Below are positions 44,673 through 51,895 of a stretch of 64,000 nt of DNA, piece by piece. The stretch lies in contig NZ_JAAMOX010000001.1 of the NCBI RefSeq assembly GCF_011758565.1, positions 124,001 to 188,000 of the forward strand. Reading direction: 5' to 3'. The stretch is from Lysinibacter cavernae (GTDB lineage Bacteria > Actinomycetota > Actinomycetes > Actinomycetales > Microbacteriaceae). The notes under the pieces were generated by a model. The model was not told the origin of the DNA, did no database searches, and was given only the letters and a program-made list of their open reading frames with translations. Both the position numbers and the translations under genes were made by a program. Each line of letters opens with the position of its first letter. The stretch's first letter is position 1.

Positions 44673-45491
44673 TCACTCGATGGTGTTCGACCCCCGGTTG
44701 GGTGAGAGATCAACGAGCCCCTCCCACATGGTGCTCATCTCGCTCAGCGCACGGCGCATGATGTGCAACATCGCCTCGCCAGCGGCCTCTGAGTTGCCCG
44801 TTTGGATGGCATTTGCCACGTCAGTGTGCCACTGGAGGGCCTGCTTATGCGGGTATTGCGGCATGAGCCCCGCATCCGTTCGCCCGGCAAGGACCTCGTC
44901 GATGAGGGTGTGCAGCTTTGAGAACATTTCGTTGCCGGAGCTGCGAAGAATGAGCTGGTGAAACATGATGTCGAGGCGCAAGAACTCTTCGCCGTCTCCG
45001 GCCGAGCCTGCCGCCCAGAGTTTGCCAGCAAGACCGATCAGCTCGCTCGCATCAGCGAGTGGCGCGCGCTGTGCGGCGAGACGGGCGGCTTCAGGCTCGA
45101 TAGCGCTTCTGAGCTCGGTGAGCGAACGCAACTGCGAGATCTGATGCGAGGACGCCAAACGCCAGCGAATGATCTGCGGGTCGTACAGGTTCCACTCTTT
45201 GAGCGGGAGGATCTGGATGCCAACCCTGCGACGCGACGTGACAAGACCCATCGAGGTGAGCACACGAAGCGCCTCGCGGATGACGGTTCTGGAGACCTGC
45301 AGCCGCTCCTCAAGAATCTCGATGGTGACGATGCTGCCGGCAGCCATGGTGCCCTCGCAGATGGCGAGCCCAAGACTATCGAGTACCTGGCTGTGCAGGT
45401 TTGCGCTGAGGCGGGCGCTTCCGTTTGTGGCTTGTGTTGCTTCGATGTGCTTGAGGGGGGCCGCTTCGTTGCGATCGAGTGCACTGGTCAT
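44673..45491 (-). CDS. GntR regulator, FadR/FCD subfamily (DgoR-like)
   Basis: 272 residues. The winged helix-turn-helix (about 35-105) has EILEERLQVSRTVIREALRVL (given to 20 residues: EILEERLQVSRTVIREALRV) and the FCD domain fills the C-terminal half, with RLDIMFHQLI and QWHTDVANAI supplying the Asp and His residues of its metal/ligand site. DgoR, which represses galactonate genes in E. coli, is of this subfamily, so control of the dgoD operon is a reasonable inference. It begins 14 bp after the UTRA regulator gene, probably in one transcript. Confidence 0.88.
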   Translation of the reverse strand: MTSALDRNEAAPLKHIEATQATNGSARLSANLHSQVLDSLGLAICEGTMAAGSIVTIEILEERLQVSRTVIREALRVLTSMGLVTSRRRVGIQILPLKEWNLYDPQIIRWRLASSHQISQLRSLTELRSAIEPEAARLAAQRAPLADASELIGLAGKLWAAGSAGDGEEFLRLDIMFHQLILRSSGNEMFSKLHTLIDEVLAGRTDAGLMPQYPHKQALQWHTDVANAIQTGNSEAAGEAMLHIMRRALSEMSTMWEGLVDLSPNRGSNTIE

Positions 45492-45505
45492 GGGAGGACG
45501 CTTTC

Positions 45506-46270
45506 TTACCGGTTCACTAAGGTGGTTTCAAATGAATAGTAATCGGTGCGGTAGCAGTGTGTGCCGTATTCGACGGCGGCTCCGGCACTGTCGTATGCCG
45601 TCCGCTGCATGGTGAGCACCGGGCTGCCAACGTCAACGCTCAGCAGCTCAGTCTCTTCCGGCGTGGCCAAGCGGGCACCTATGCGTTGTTTTGCAACTCG
45701 CATGGTCACGCCTTTTGCCTGGAGCTGCGCGTAGAGGCCGCTTGTGGTGAGTGCCTCGCGGTTGAGATCAATGGCGGTGATTGGCAGGTAGTTCTCGAGG
45801 ATCGCGACGGGTACCTCGCTTGCGAGTCGCACCCGCCGGATGTGGTGCACAAGGCTTCCTTGACGCACTCCCAGATGCTCGGCGAACGCCGAGGGCGCCT
45901 CGACTCGCTCGAAGGTCAGCACACGGGTTGACGGGTTTTGGTGGCTTGTACGCAGATCGTCAAACAAGCTCGTGAATTCGACCTGTCGCGTGACTGGCCC
46001 CTGAACGACCTGCGTTCCAACGCCTCGCCGGCGAACGAGCAGACCCTTATCCACGAGTTCTTGGATGGCCCTCCGGATCGTCGGACGGCTGATGCCAAGC
46101 CGCTCACCTAGGGAGACCTCATTTTCGAGCTTGGCTCCGGCCGCGAGGTGACCAGACCGGATGGCGGATTCGAGGCGTTTCGAGACCTGAAAATATAACG
46201 GAACCGGGCTTGCCCGATCGAGGTCATCGAAGAGCGTGTCGATCGAGGTCGTTTCGGTTGCAGATTCCAC
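45506..46270 (-). CDS. GntR regulator, HutC/UTRA subfamily
   Basis: 254 residues from GTG 46270, chosen for AAGGGG five bases upstream; an in-frame TTG at 46303 is weaker. N-terminal winged helix: PLYFQVSKRLESAIRSGHL and LGERLGISRPTIRRAIQELV; C-terminal UTRA ligand domain with VHHIRRVRLASEVPVAILENYLP in parts. UTRA regulators sense sugar phosphates, amino acids or related small molecules. A TTTGTACTTACAAA dyad lies 37 bp upstream and suggests autoregulation. First gene of a regulator operon facing the sugar-acid operon. Confidence 0.88.
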   Translation of the reverse strand: MESATETTSIDTLFDDLDRASPVPLYFQVSKRLESAIRSGHLAAGAKLENEVSLGERLGISRPTIRRAIQELVDKGLLVRRRGVGTQVVQGPVTRQVEFTSLFDDLRTSHQNPSTRVLTFERVEAPSAFAEHLGVRQGSLVHHIRRVRLASEVPVAILENYLPITAIDLNREALTTSGLYAQLQAKGVTMRVAKQRIGARLATPEETELLSVDVGSPVLTMQRTAYDSAGAAVEYGTHCYRTDYYSFETTLVNR

Positions 46271-46306
46271 GCCCACCCCTTTGTCTGTTGTGGCTCCCGC
46301 CAACTG

Positions 46307-46320
46307 TTTGTACTTACAAA
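46307..46320. promoter_or_regulatory. GntR-type operator TTTGTA-CT-TACAAA
   Basis: A perfect 6-bp dyad with a 2-nt centre just upstream of the UTRA regulator gene; A+T-rich dyads of this kind are common HutC-subfamily sites. Inferred autoregulatory operator. Confidence 0.6.
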
Positions 46321-46369
46321 GATTATCGCGGTTTGGGGCAATACGTGGGATGTGAGTGGCGAGGTTGCG

Positions 46370-47062
46370 CTATGAGAATCGGACGGACGACGTGCGCCCC
46401 TTGCGAAGGGTTGAGGGCTGGGATGCCGACGGACCGCTTGGCGGAGTACCTTTGGCACGTTTTGCTTCGGCCTTTGCCTGTTCAGCTGCCTTTGACGAGA
46501 CGAGCGTCTTAATCGTGACCCCGGTCTTCTGAGAAAGCGTCGCGAGGTCGTCGCTTGTGTGCACCTTGCCAGCATCGATGATGATGGCCGCGCAGGCTTC
46601 CGCATCGGCAAGCGCCTCGTGGTGTTGAAAATCGGTGAACCCCGCTGCCTCTGCCGCTGAGGGGAGTCGGTATGACGGGAGCGTATAGGTCTTGCGCGCG
46701 ACCTGCACGCTGCAGAGATAGTTGAGGTTTGGCACCTCGATCTCGGTCGCTTCACACGCGGCCCGGATGACGCCCATATCGAACCCGGCGTTGTGGGCAA
46801 CCATGATGTCGCCCTCCGCGAACTCCATGAGATCTTCGAACTGAGCTGCCCAGCCTTTTGCATCTTTGACGTCGTTGGGAACGAGTCCGTGGATGCGCGT
46901 GTTCCACTCGAGGAACGCGTCGTAGCCAGCAGGTGGTTTGATCAGCCAGGACACACGATCGACCGCAACGGAATTGCGTACCTTGACGAGGCCGACGGAG
47001 CAAGCAGAGGCTCCGTGGCTGTTGGCGGTTTCAAAATCGATAGCTGTAAAGTCAACGGGCAC
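46370..47062 (-). CDS. DEDDh 3'-5' exonuclease (DnaQ-like)
   Basis: 230 residues from GTG 47062 (an upstream in-frame ATG near 47104 is possible). The four acidic residues and His of DEDDh nucleases are seen: FTAIDFETAN (Asp, Glu), VAHNAGFDMGVI (Asp) and HEALADAEACA (His, Asp). After the nuclease domain there is a Lys/Ala/Ser-rich tail (about 185-230, KAAEQAKAEAKRAKG). Likely a proofreading or repair exonuclease, or an RNase T-like enzyme; no polymerase domain is attached. Confidence 0.85.
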   Translation of the reverse strand: MPVDFTAIDFETANSHGASACSVGLVKVRNSVAVDRVSWLIKPPAGYDAFLEWNTRIHGLVPNDVKDAKGWAAQFEDLMEFAEGDIMVAHNAGFDMGVIRAACEATEIEVPNLNYLCSVQVARKTYTLPSYRLPSAAEAAGFTDFQHHEALADAEACAAIIIDAGKVHTSDDLATLSQKTGVTIKTLVSSKAAEQAKAEAKRAKGTPPSGPSASQPSTLRKGRTSSVRFS

Positions 47063-47110
47063 ACTCCATCGTCGCACACGATACCGACAGTCGGGTGAGA
47101 ACATTGCGGG

Positions 47111-47116
47111 TAGGGT
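47111..47116 (+). promoter_or_regulatory. -10 box TAGGGT of a leaderless start
   Basis: TAGGGT, then TGGGCC, then GTG 47123. Confidence 0.45.
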
Positions 47117-47122
47117 TGGGCC

Positions 47123-48001
47123 GTGGCAAACAGCAAAAACATCCTCTTCTTGGTGCTTGCCAACCTGTTCTGGGCTGGCAACTTCATCTTTGGCCACATG
47201 GTGGTCGCCGAAATTTCACCCCTCCAACTCACCTGGGCGCGATGGTTGATCGCGCTCGTGGCACTCATTCCGCTGGCCCTCATCGTGGATAAGGGCGCAT
47301 GGAAATCCGCCCTCAAGGAGTGGGCGCTGCACCTGCTGCTCGCGCTGCTCGGGGTTATTGGCTTCAACCTGCTGAGCTACGTGGCGTTGCAGCACACCAC
47401 CGCGGTTGATGTCGCGCTCGTGGGCGCGATCAACCCTGCCTCGATTGCGATCGTTGCTGCGATCATCATGCGCGAGCGGCTTCGTGGGATCAGCATCCTT
47501 GGGTTTATCGTGTCGCTCGGGGGAGTTGCGCTGGTGCTCACCAACGGGCGCCTCAGCGAAATCTTCACGATGGACTACAACGTTGGGCAGCTCTTCATGC
47601 TTGGCGCCGTCGCAGCGTGGACCCTTTTCTCTGTGCTCGGACGCAAGCTCACCTCGCCGCCCGTTACCTCCACCATGATCCAGGCGATCATGGCTGTTGC
47701 GCTGCTCACCCCGTTTGTGCTCGCTACCGACACCGACTTCACGATGTCGGGTGGCGCGTGGACTGGCCTCCTCTACATCGCGTTCTTCCCGTCGGTGCTG
47801 TCCTTTATGTTCTGGAACATCGCCGTGCGGCGCATCGGGGCCGCACGCTCCGGCATCTTCTTGAACCTGCTGCCGGTCTTCACCGTGCTGCTCTCTCTGG
47901 CGCTTGGAGGCCCGCTCAGCCTCATTCAGCTCATTGGTGGGGTCGTTGTTATCGCTGGCGTCACCATTACTGTGCGCCCACCAAAGCAAGCAATCAACTA
48001 G
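47123..48001 (+). CDS. DMT superfamily (EamA) permease
   Basis: 292 residues with ten membrane helices in two EamA repeats. The first opens ILFLVLANLFWAGNFIFGHM and includes LQLTWARWLIALVALIPLAL; the second contains WTLFSVLGRKLTS and SVLSFMFWNIAVRRIGAAR, a typical EamA phrase. Predicted metabolite or amino acid exporter in the cytoplasmic membrane. GTG start, probably leaderless. The ychF gene follows 11 bp after the stop. Confidence 0.9.
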   Translation: MANSKNILFLVLANLFWAGNFIFGHMVVAEISPLQLTWARWLIALVALIPLALIVDKGAWKSALKEWALHLLLALLGVIGFNLLSYVALQHTTAVDVALVGAINPASIAIVAAIIMRERLRGISILGFIVSLGGVALVLTNGRLSEIFTMDYNVGQLFMLGAVAAWTLFSVLGRKLTSPPVTSTMIQAIMAVALLTPFVLATDTDFTMSGGAWTGLLYIAFFPSVLSFMFWNIAVRRIGAARSGIFLNLLPVFTVLLSLALGGPLSLIQLIGGVVVIAGVTITVRPPKQAIN

Positions 48002-48012
48002 GCTGTACTCTC

Positions 48013-49086
48013 GTGGCTCTTACAATCGGAATCGTCGGACTGCCCAACGTTGGCAAGTCCACCCTCTTCAACGCACTCACCCGCAACGATGTTCTTGCGG
48101 CGAACTACCCGTTCGCAACAATCGAACCAAACGTTGGCGTGGTGAGCCTCCCCGACAAGCGACTCAACGTGCTTGCCGAGATCTTCGGCAGCGAACGCAT
48201 CCTGCCAGCCCCGGTGTCCTTCGTTGACATCGCAGGCATCGTCAAGGGAGCGAGCGAGGGCGAAGGGCTTGGCAACAAGTTCCTCGCAAACATCCGCGAG
48301 GCAGACGCCATCGCGCAGGTTGTTCGTGGCTTCAGCGATCCCGACGTGGTGCACGTTGACGGCAGCGTTAACCCTGCAAGCGACATGGAGACCATCAACA
48401 CCGAGCTCATTCTCGCCGACCTGCAGACCCTCGAAAAGGCGATTCCTCGCTACGAAAAAGAGGTCAAGGGTAAGAAGCTTGACGCTTCGGTGCTGACCGC
48501 AGCGAAGGAAGCCCAGGATGTGCTCAACTCTGGCACCCCGCTGTCGGCTTCCAACGTGGATGTTGAGCCCATCCGCGAACTCGGACTGCTCACCACCAAG
48601 CCGTTTATGTACGTCTTCAACGTTGACGAAGACGTGCTCGGCGACGAGGCAAAGCTTGCCGAACTGGCCGCACTCGTAGCACCGGCAAAGGCAATCTTCC
48701 TTGACGCCAAGCTTGAGAGCGAACTTATCGAACTCGACGACGAGGATGCGGCAGAACTGCTCGCCTCGACCGGCCAGACCGAGAGCGGTCTCGACCAGCT
48801 CGCGCGCATCGGCTTCGACACACTCGGCCTCCAGACCTACCTCACGGCAGGACCAAAAGAGGCCCGCGCCTGGACCATCCCTCAGGGCGCGAAGGCCCCG
48901 CAGGCGGCCGGCGTCATCCACACCGACTTCGAAAAAGGCTTCATCAAGGCAGAGGTCATCTCGTTTGACGACCTCGTTGCCACCGGCTCGGTAGCCGAGG
49001 CCCGCTCCCAGGGCAAGGCCCGCATGGAGGGCAAGGACTACACGATGGTCGATGGGGATGTTGTGGAGTTTAGGTTTAACGTTTAG
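48013..49086 (+). CDS. ychF: Redox-regulated ATPase YchF (Obg family)
   Basis: 357 residues from GTG 48013. G1 GIVGLPNVGKST; G3 region VDIAGIVKGASEGEGLGNKF (given to 20 residues); the G4 position reads YVFNVDED, the NxxE form that gives YchF its ATP preference. The C-terminal TGS-type domain contains EARAWTIPQGAKAPQAAG and IHTDFEKGFIKAEVI. It binds ribosomes and affects translation and stress responses. Long upstream in-frame sequence belongs to the preceding permease in another frame. Confidence 0.96.
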   Translation: MALTIGIVGLPNVGKSTLFNALTRNDVLAANYPFATIEPNVGVVSLPDKRLNVLAEIFGSERILPAPVSFVDIAGIVKGASEGEGLGNKFLANIREADAIAQVVRGFSDPDVVHVDGSVNPASDMETINTELILADLQTLEKAIPRYEKEVKGKKLDASVLTAAKEAQDVLNSGTPLSASNVDVEPIRELGLLTTKPFMYVFNVDEDVLGDEAKLAELAALVAPAKAIFLDAKLESELIELDDEDAAELLASTGQTESGLDQLARIGFDTLGLQTYLTAGPKEARAWTIPQGAKAPQAAGVIHTDFEKGFIKAEVISFDDLVATGSVAEARSQGKARMEGKDYTMVDGDVVEFRFNV

Positions 49087-49140
49087 CGCAGTGGAGTCGG
49101 AAGTCCATCGTGTCGCTCATGTGTCGCAGCAAGACGGAGT

Positions 49141-49947
49141 GTGACTCTTTCTGGGAATGCGCAGGAAGCGGAGAATTGGGAAACCGTGTCGTATAGTCAA
49201 AGGCAGGCCGACTTCAACGAGTCAACGTACGCAATGTACCTGACCGTTGAAATTCAGCGCTGGCTCCATGCTCAAGGCGATCTTGATGGTATCGCGTTAT
49301 TACCGAGCCTTCGGCAGGAAGCCGATCTCGGGTACGACATTGCCATACCCAGGCGATGGGCGATGCTATACCTTCAGTTCAAGATGCCGCGATATCTGCG
49401 ACGTTCGAACGCAAACGAGTACGCGGTGTTCGGCAAGCCGTACTTCAGGTTTGCTGTGAAGACCGATGTCACCTTGAACGGCCTCGTGCAACATAACGCG
49501 CTTTATGATCTTGAAGTGACCGGGGCGGATGTCTTTTACGCGAGTCCTTGCTTCTTGACTAGTGATGAGCTTGCTCAGCATGTGTCAAACGATGGACTAT
49601 ACCCGAACAGCGTTTTCCCTCGTCCGAGCCAACTAGGGAGAGTGCTTCCTGACTCGCAACATTGTTATGCATACACAAGCACTGGCGACATCCGCGCATT
49701 CTCAGAACCGGGCCCGCCAATGGAAGCGAGCTTCGAGTCGGTTCAGAGAACTATGTCAGCCAGCGTCGAAGTGGCCGAGACTAGGACTCTAGAGGACTTC
49801 GTAGAGCGGGCCCTATTGAATTTCCCGGAAGGTGAGAGTAGGCCCACGTACCGCAGATACACGGAGAGTCGCCTGGCCAAGCTGCAAGATCTGGGCATAC
49901 GCGCGAGTAAGATCGGACTACTGCCATTTCTAATCGCAGGTCGATGA
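49141..49947 (+). CDS. Unrecognised 268-aa protein in an accessory patch
   Basis: Up to 268 residues (GTG 49141, or GTG 49186 for 253). No family recognised with certainty. The middle reads DLGYDIAIPRRWAMLYLQFK, which could hold an Asp...QxK arrangement as in some PD-(D/E)xK nucleases, followed by PYFRFAV, LVQHNALYDLEV and VFYASPCFLTSDELAQH, so the fold is mixed alpha/beta. The C-terminal third is charged. Codon use is noticeably less G+C-biased than the flanking genes, and it is followed by toxin-antitoxin remains, so horizontal acquisition is likely. A defence-related role is a guess. Confidence 0.6.
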   Translation: MTLSGNAQEAENWETVSYSQRQADFNESTYAMYLTVEIQRWLHAQGDLDGIALLPSLRQEADLGYDIAIPRRWAMLYLQFKMPRYLRRSNANEYAVFGKPYFRFAVKTDVTLNGLVQHNALYDLEVTGADVFYASPCFLTSDELAQHVSNDGLYPNSVFPRPSQLGRVLPDSQHCYAYTSTGDIRAFSEPGPPMEASFESVQRTMSASVEVAETRTLEDFVERALLNFPEGESRPTYRRYTESRLAKLQDLGIRASKIGLLPFLIAGR

Positions 49948-49997
49948 GCTCTCACAGAGCGTTTGTGTCTGCAAGGGATAGGGCTGCTTCGGCATGA

Positions 49998-50216
49998 ATG
50001 GTCTCGTTCCGAGGTTTGTTGATGGACACCGCTGACGCGGACGTAACTCGGTTGAGCTTTCGTACATGTAGCTGCGTTTTGCCCAGTGATCGTTTGAATG
50101 CACTTAACGGTGACCGAACGGAGCCCCACAGCATCCGGATCAACGACCAGTGGAGGATCTGCTTCCGTTGGGAGGATACTGCTGCTGGAGACGTCTCGAT
50201 CGTTGACTACCGCTGA
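49998..50216 (+). pseudogene. Truncated HigB-type toxin remnant
   Basis: The last ~40 codons read SDRLNALNGDRTEPHSIRI then NDQWRICFRWEDT and VSIVDYR, an excellent match to the C-terminus of HigB/RelE-type toxins (RL..L.GDR...SIRIN.QWRICF.W). The N-terminal part keeps only VSFRG and then diverges, and the whole frame is 72 codons against about 92 usually, so an internal part has been lost. Directly followed by a broken antitoxin gene. Confidence 0.75.
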
Positions 50217-50231
50217 GGAAGGTTCATATCT

Positions 50232-50527
50232 GCGAGGCTTTACCCGCCATCCCCCGAGGTGAGGTTCTAATGGAGTAAATCATTGGGGGAATCGGAATCA
50301 CGAAGAACAAGATTGCCGCGTCGAACGGTTTGCCGCCGCGATGTGTCAACTAAATCGTGAATGGGGCGAGCGGGATAACGTTGGATGCCGCGTTACGACT
50401 TGCGAAGTACTGCGGCACTTCTGTGGAGTTTTGGAATAACCTGCGGAGCCACTATGAGTTCGACCATGAGGAGAACGTCGTGGGCGATCAGATCGTTGCT
50501 ATCAAGCCTTGGCGGTTGTATGAGTAA
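50232..50527 (+). pseudogene. Broken HigA-type (XRE) antitoxin gene
   Basis: Frame 0 reads ARLYPPSPEVRF, stop, W, then after a frameshift GITKNKIAASNGLPPRCVN, stop TAA, IVNGASGITLDAALRLA, KYCGTSVEFWNNLRSHYEF and VVGDQIVAIKPW. This is the HigA family order (YPP.HPGEVL.EEF..P.GIT...A...GVP..R.N.I..G...IT.DTALRLA..FGTS.EFW.NLQ..YDL). Two stops and one frameshift inactivate it. It lies 15 bp after the toxin remnant. Confidence 0.8.
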
Positions 50528-51012
50528 ATTGCGCGCGGAGAACGCGTAAGGCCCGCTTTTTATGGTGAGAACACACGAGGGGGCTTGTGAAGGTCTCAGG
50601 TGTCGATGGAATATAGGAATTTCAGGGGAAGAACGGGCCGGATACCTAGCGGATGTTGACCTTGTTGCGTTAGCCATCGAGCTGGGTGGTGCGGCTGAGG
50701 CGAAGTCTTTCTAGGAATGAACATCGAGTCCTTGAATGCGTCGACGGCCTTCAGCATGCCTGCATCTTGCATGAAAAGTTGCTCAGTGCCGGAACTCGGT
50801 GAAGTTCCGCTTCGACGTGTAGTTTTTCGGAGCCTTAGGCTCTGCCCTGTGGGTCTCAGATACGGTCCCTTTTGCGTCGGTAACCGGGGTCGTATTTGCA
50901 TTTGCACGGATCGAGGAGTCCCAGCACCCTGCCCATGACTCGGGGTGCTTATTCTCGTCGGGTTCCGTTCCCCTCGGAACGACCGACTCTCGGGTGGCGG
51001 TAGGCTCAGTAA
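50528..51012. other. 485-bp stretch without a supportable gene
   Basis: Short frames exist on both strands (for example 50717-50938 +) but none has a ribosome binding site plus family features. A 32-codon piece (GISGEERAGYLADVDLV at its start, near 50615) ends in a stop and may be another gene fragment. The composition resembles the preceding toxin-antitoxin remains. Confidence 0.5.
51001..51006 (+). promoter_or_regulatory. -10 box TAGGCT of a leaderless start
   Basis: TAGGCT, then CAGTAA, then ATG 51013. Confidence 0.5.
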
Positions 51013-51531
51013 ATGGTTGCCGAGCGCGTAGTTGAGGAGCTTTACCTTGCAGGCGGCTGCCTCTGGGGTGTGCAGGCTTTTATCGCGACAGTACCCGGAG
51101 TGACGAGCACCGAGGCCGGAAGGGCCAACGGAACCAGCCAGCGTATCGACAGCGCCTACGACGGGTACGCGGAATGCGTGCGAACACGGTTCGATCCGAC
51201 GGTTGTGAGCGTCGAGCAGCTGATGGCATACCTCTTTGAAATTATCGATCCCTATAGCGTCAACAGACAGGGACCCGACTCCGGTCCGAAATATCGCACT
51301 GGCGTGTACTCCGACGACCTGGCGCACCTTGACGAAGCTCGTGCGTTCATCGCGGCGAGAGACGACGCTCACCGAATCGCCGTTGAGGTGCTGCCACTGG
51401 CTAACTATGTGCGAAGCGCCGAGGAACACCAGGATCGGCTTGCACGATTCCCTGAAGATTCTTGTCACCTGTCCGCGGACCTGCTGACGAAGTACCAGCG
51501 CAAAGGTGATCTCGCGGGTCAAGAGTGGTGA
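51013..51531 (+). CDS. MsrA-like methionine sulfoxide reductase
   Basis: 172 residues. The N-terminal GGCLWGVQAF corresponds to the MsrA active-site GCFWG with Cys16 as nucleophile and Phe replaced by Leu. RANGTSQRIDSAYDGYAECV matches the G.TGH.E.V region only loosely, while DPYSVNRQGPDSGPKYRTGVY (given by its core NRQGPDSGPKYR) is a clear MsrA feature. It would reduce methionine-S-sulfoxide in damaged proteins; the altered motifs suggest a divergent subgroup. Leaderless-type start; its own terminator follows. Confidence 0.82.
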   Translation: MVAERVVEELYLAGGCLWGVQAFIATVPGVTSTEAGRANGTSQRIDSAYDGYAECVRTRFDPTVVSVEQLMAYLFEIIDPYSVNRQGPDSGPKYRTGVYSDDLAHLDEARAFIAARDDAHRIAVEVLPLANYVRSAEEHQDRLARFPEDSCHLSADLLTKYQRKGDLAGQEW

Positions 51532-51742
51532 TCAGTAAGACGTTCTTCTGCGCCGGAATGTGGCGGAATTTCGATTTTAATTCAGGTCGCGTTTGGCCCT
51601 AACCGTTAGCGAGAATGCTGTGGGCGGTGCTTCGGTGTACGATTCAGCCCGCGTTTACGAGATATGGGTTATGGTCACTCTTTCGTTCGCTGAGCAATCT
51701 GCAAAAATGCAGTCAATGCGACCAAAGACCGCTCGCCGTGAG

Positions 51743-51773
51743 AATGACCCCGTCCACAGCCAGGGTCATTTTT
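51743..51773 (+). terminator. Hairpin terminator with T run
   Basis: AATGACCC/GGGTCATT with a 12-nt loop followed by TTT. Confidence 0.6.
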
Positions 51774-51883
51774 CTGTCAATTGAGTGACCAGCTGGTGCC
51801 TCTCAGCGCAGGATCGTTCAACGACGATGCCTGTCGCTCGGGCTAGGGCTGCCAAATGAACTGCCCGTGTCAGTGCCCTGTCG

Positions 51884-51889
51884 TAGGCT
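51884..51889 (+). promoter_or_regulatory. -10 box TAGGCT of a leaderless start
   Basis: TAGGCT, then AACCCC, then ATG 51896. Confidence 0.5.
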
Positions 51890-51895
51890 AACCCC

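Larger units (their letters stand above)
51532..51895. other. Intergenic region with one terminator, no gene seen
   Basis: AATGACCC (51743-51750) and GGGTCATT (51763-51770) followed by TTTC form a hairpin terminator, far (210 bp) from the msrA-like stop. A small frame at 51593-51784 has no features. The -10 box of the next gene is at 51884. Confidence 0.5.

Noticed and set aside
48008-48921. 304-codon open frame opposite ychF
   Set aside because: Shadow of a universal gene.
50717-50938. 73-codon Cys-rich frame in the degraded patch
   Set aside because: No ribosome binding site, no conserved motif and codon use unlike a gene.
50596-51522. 308-codon open frame opposite the msrA-like gene
   Set aside because: No family features; the plus strand has a leaderless start and MsrA motifs.
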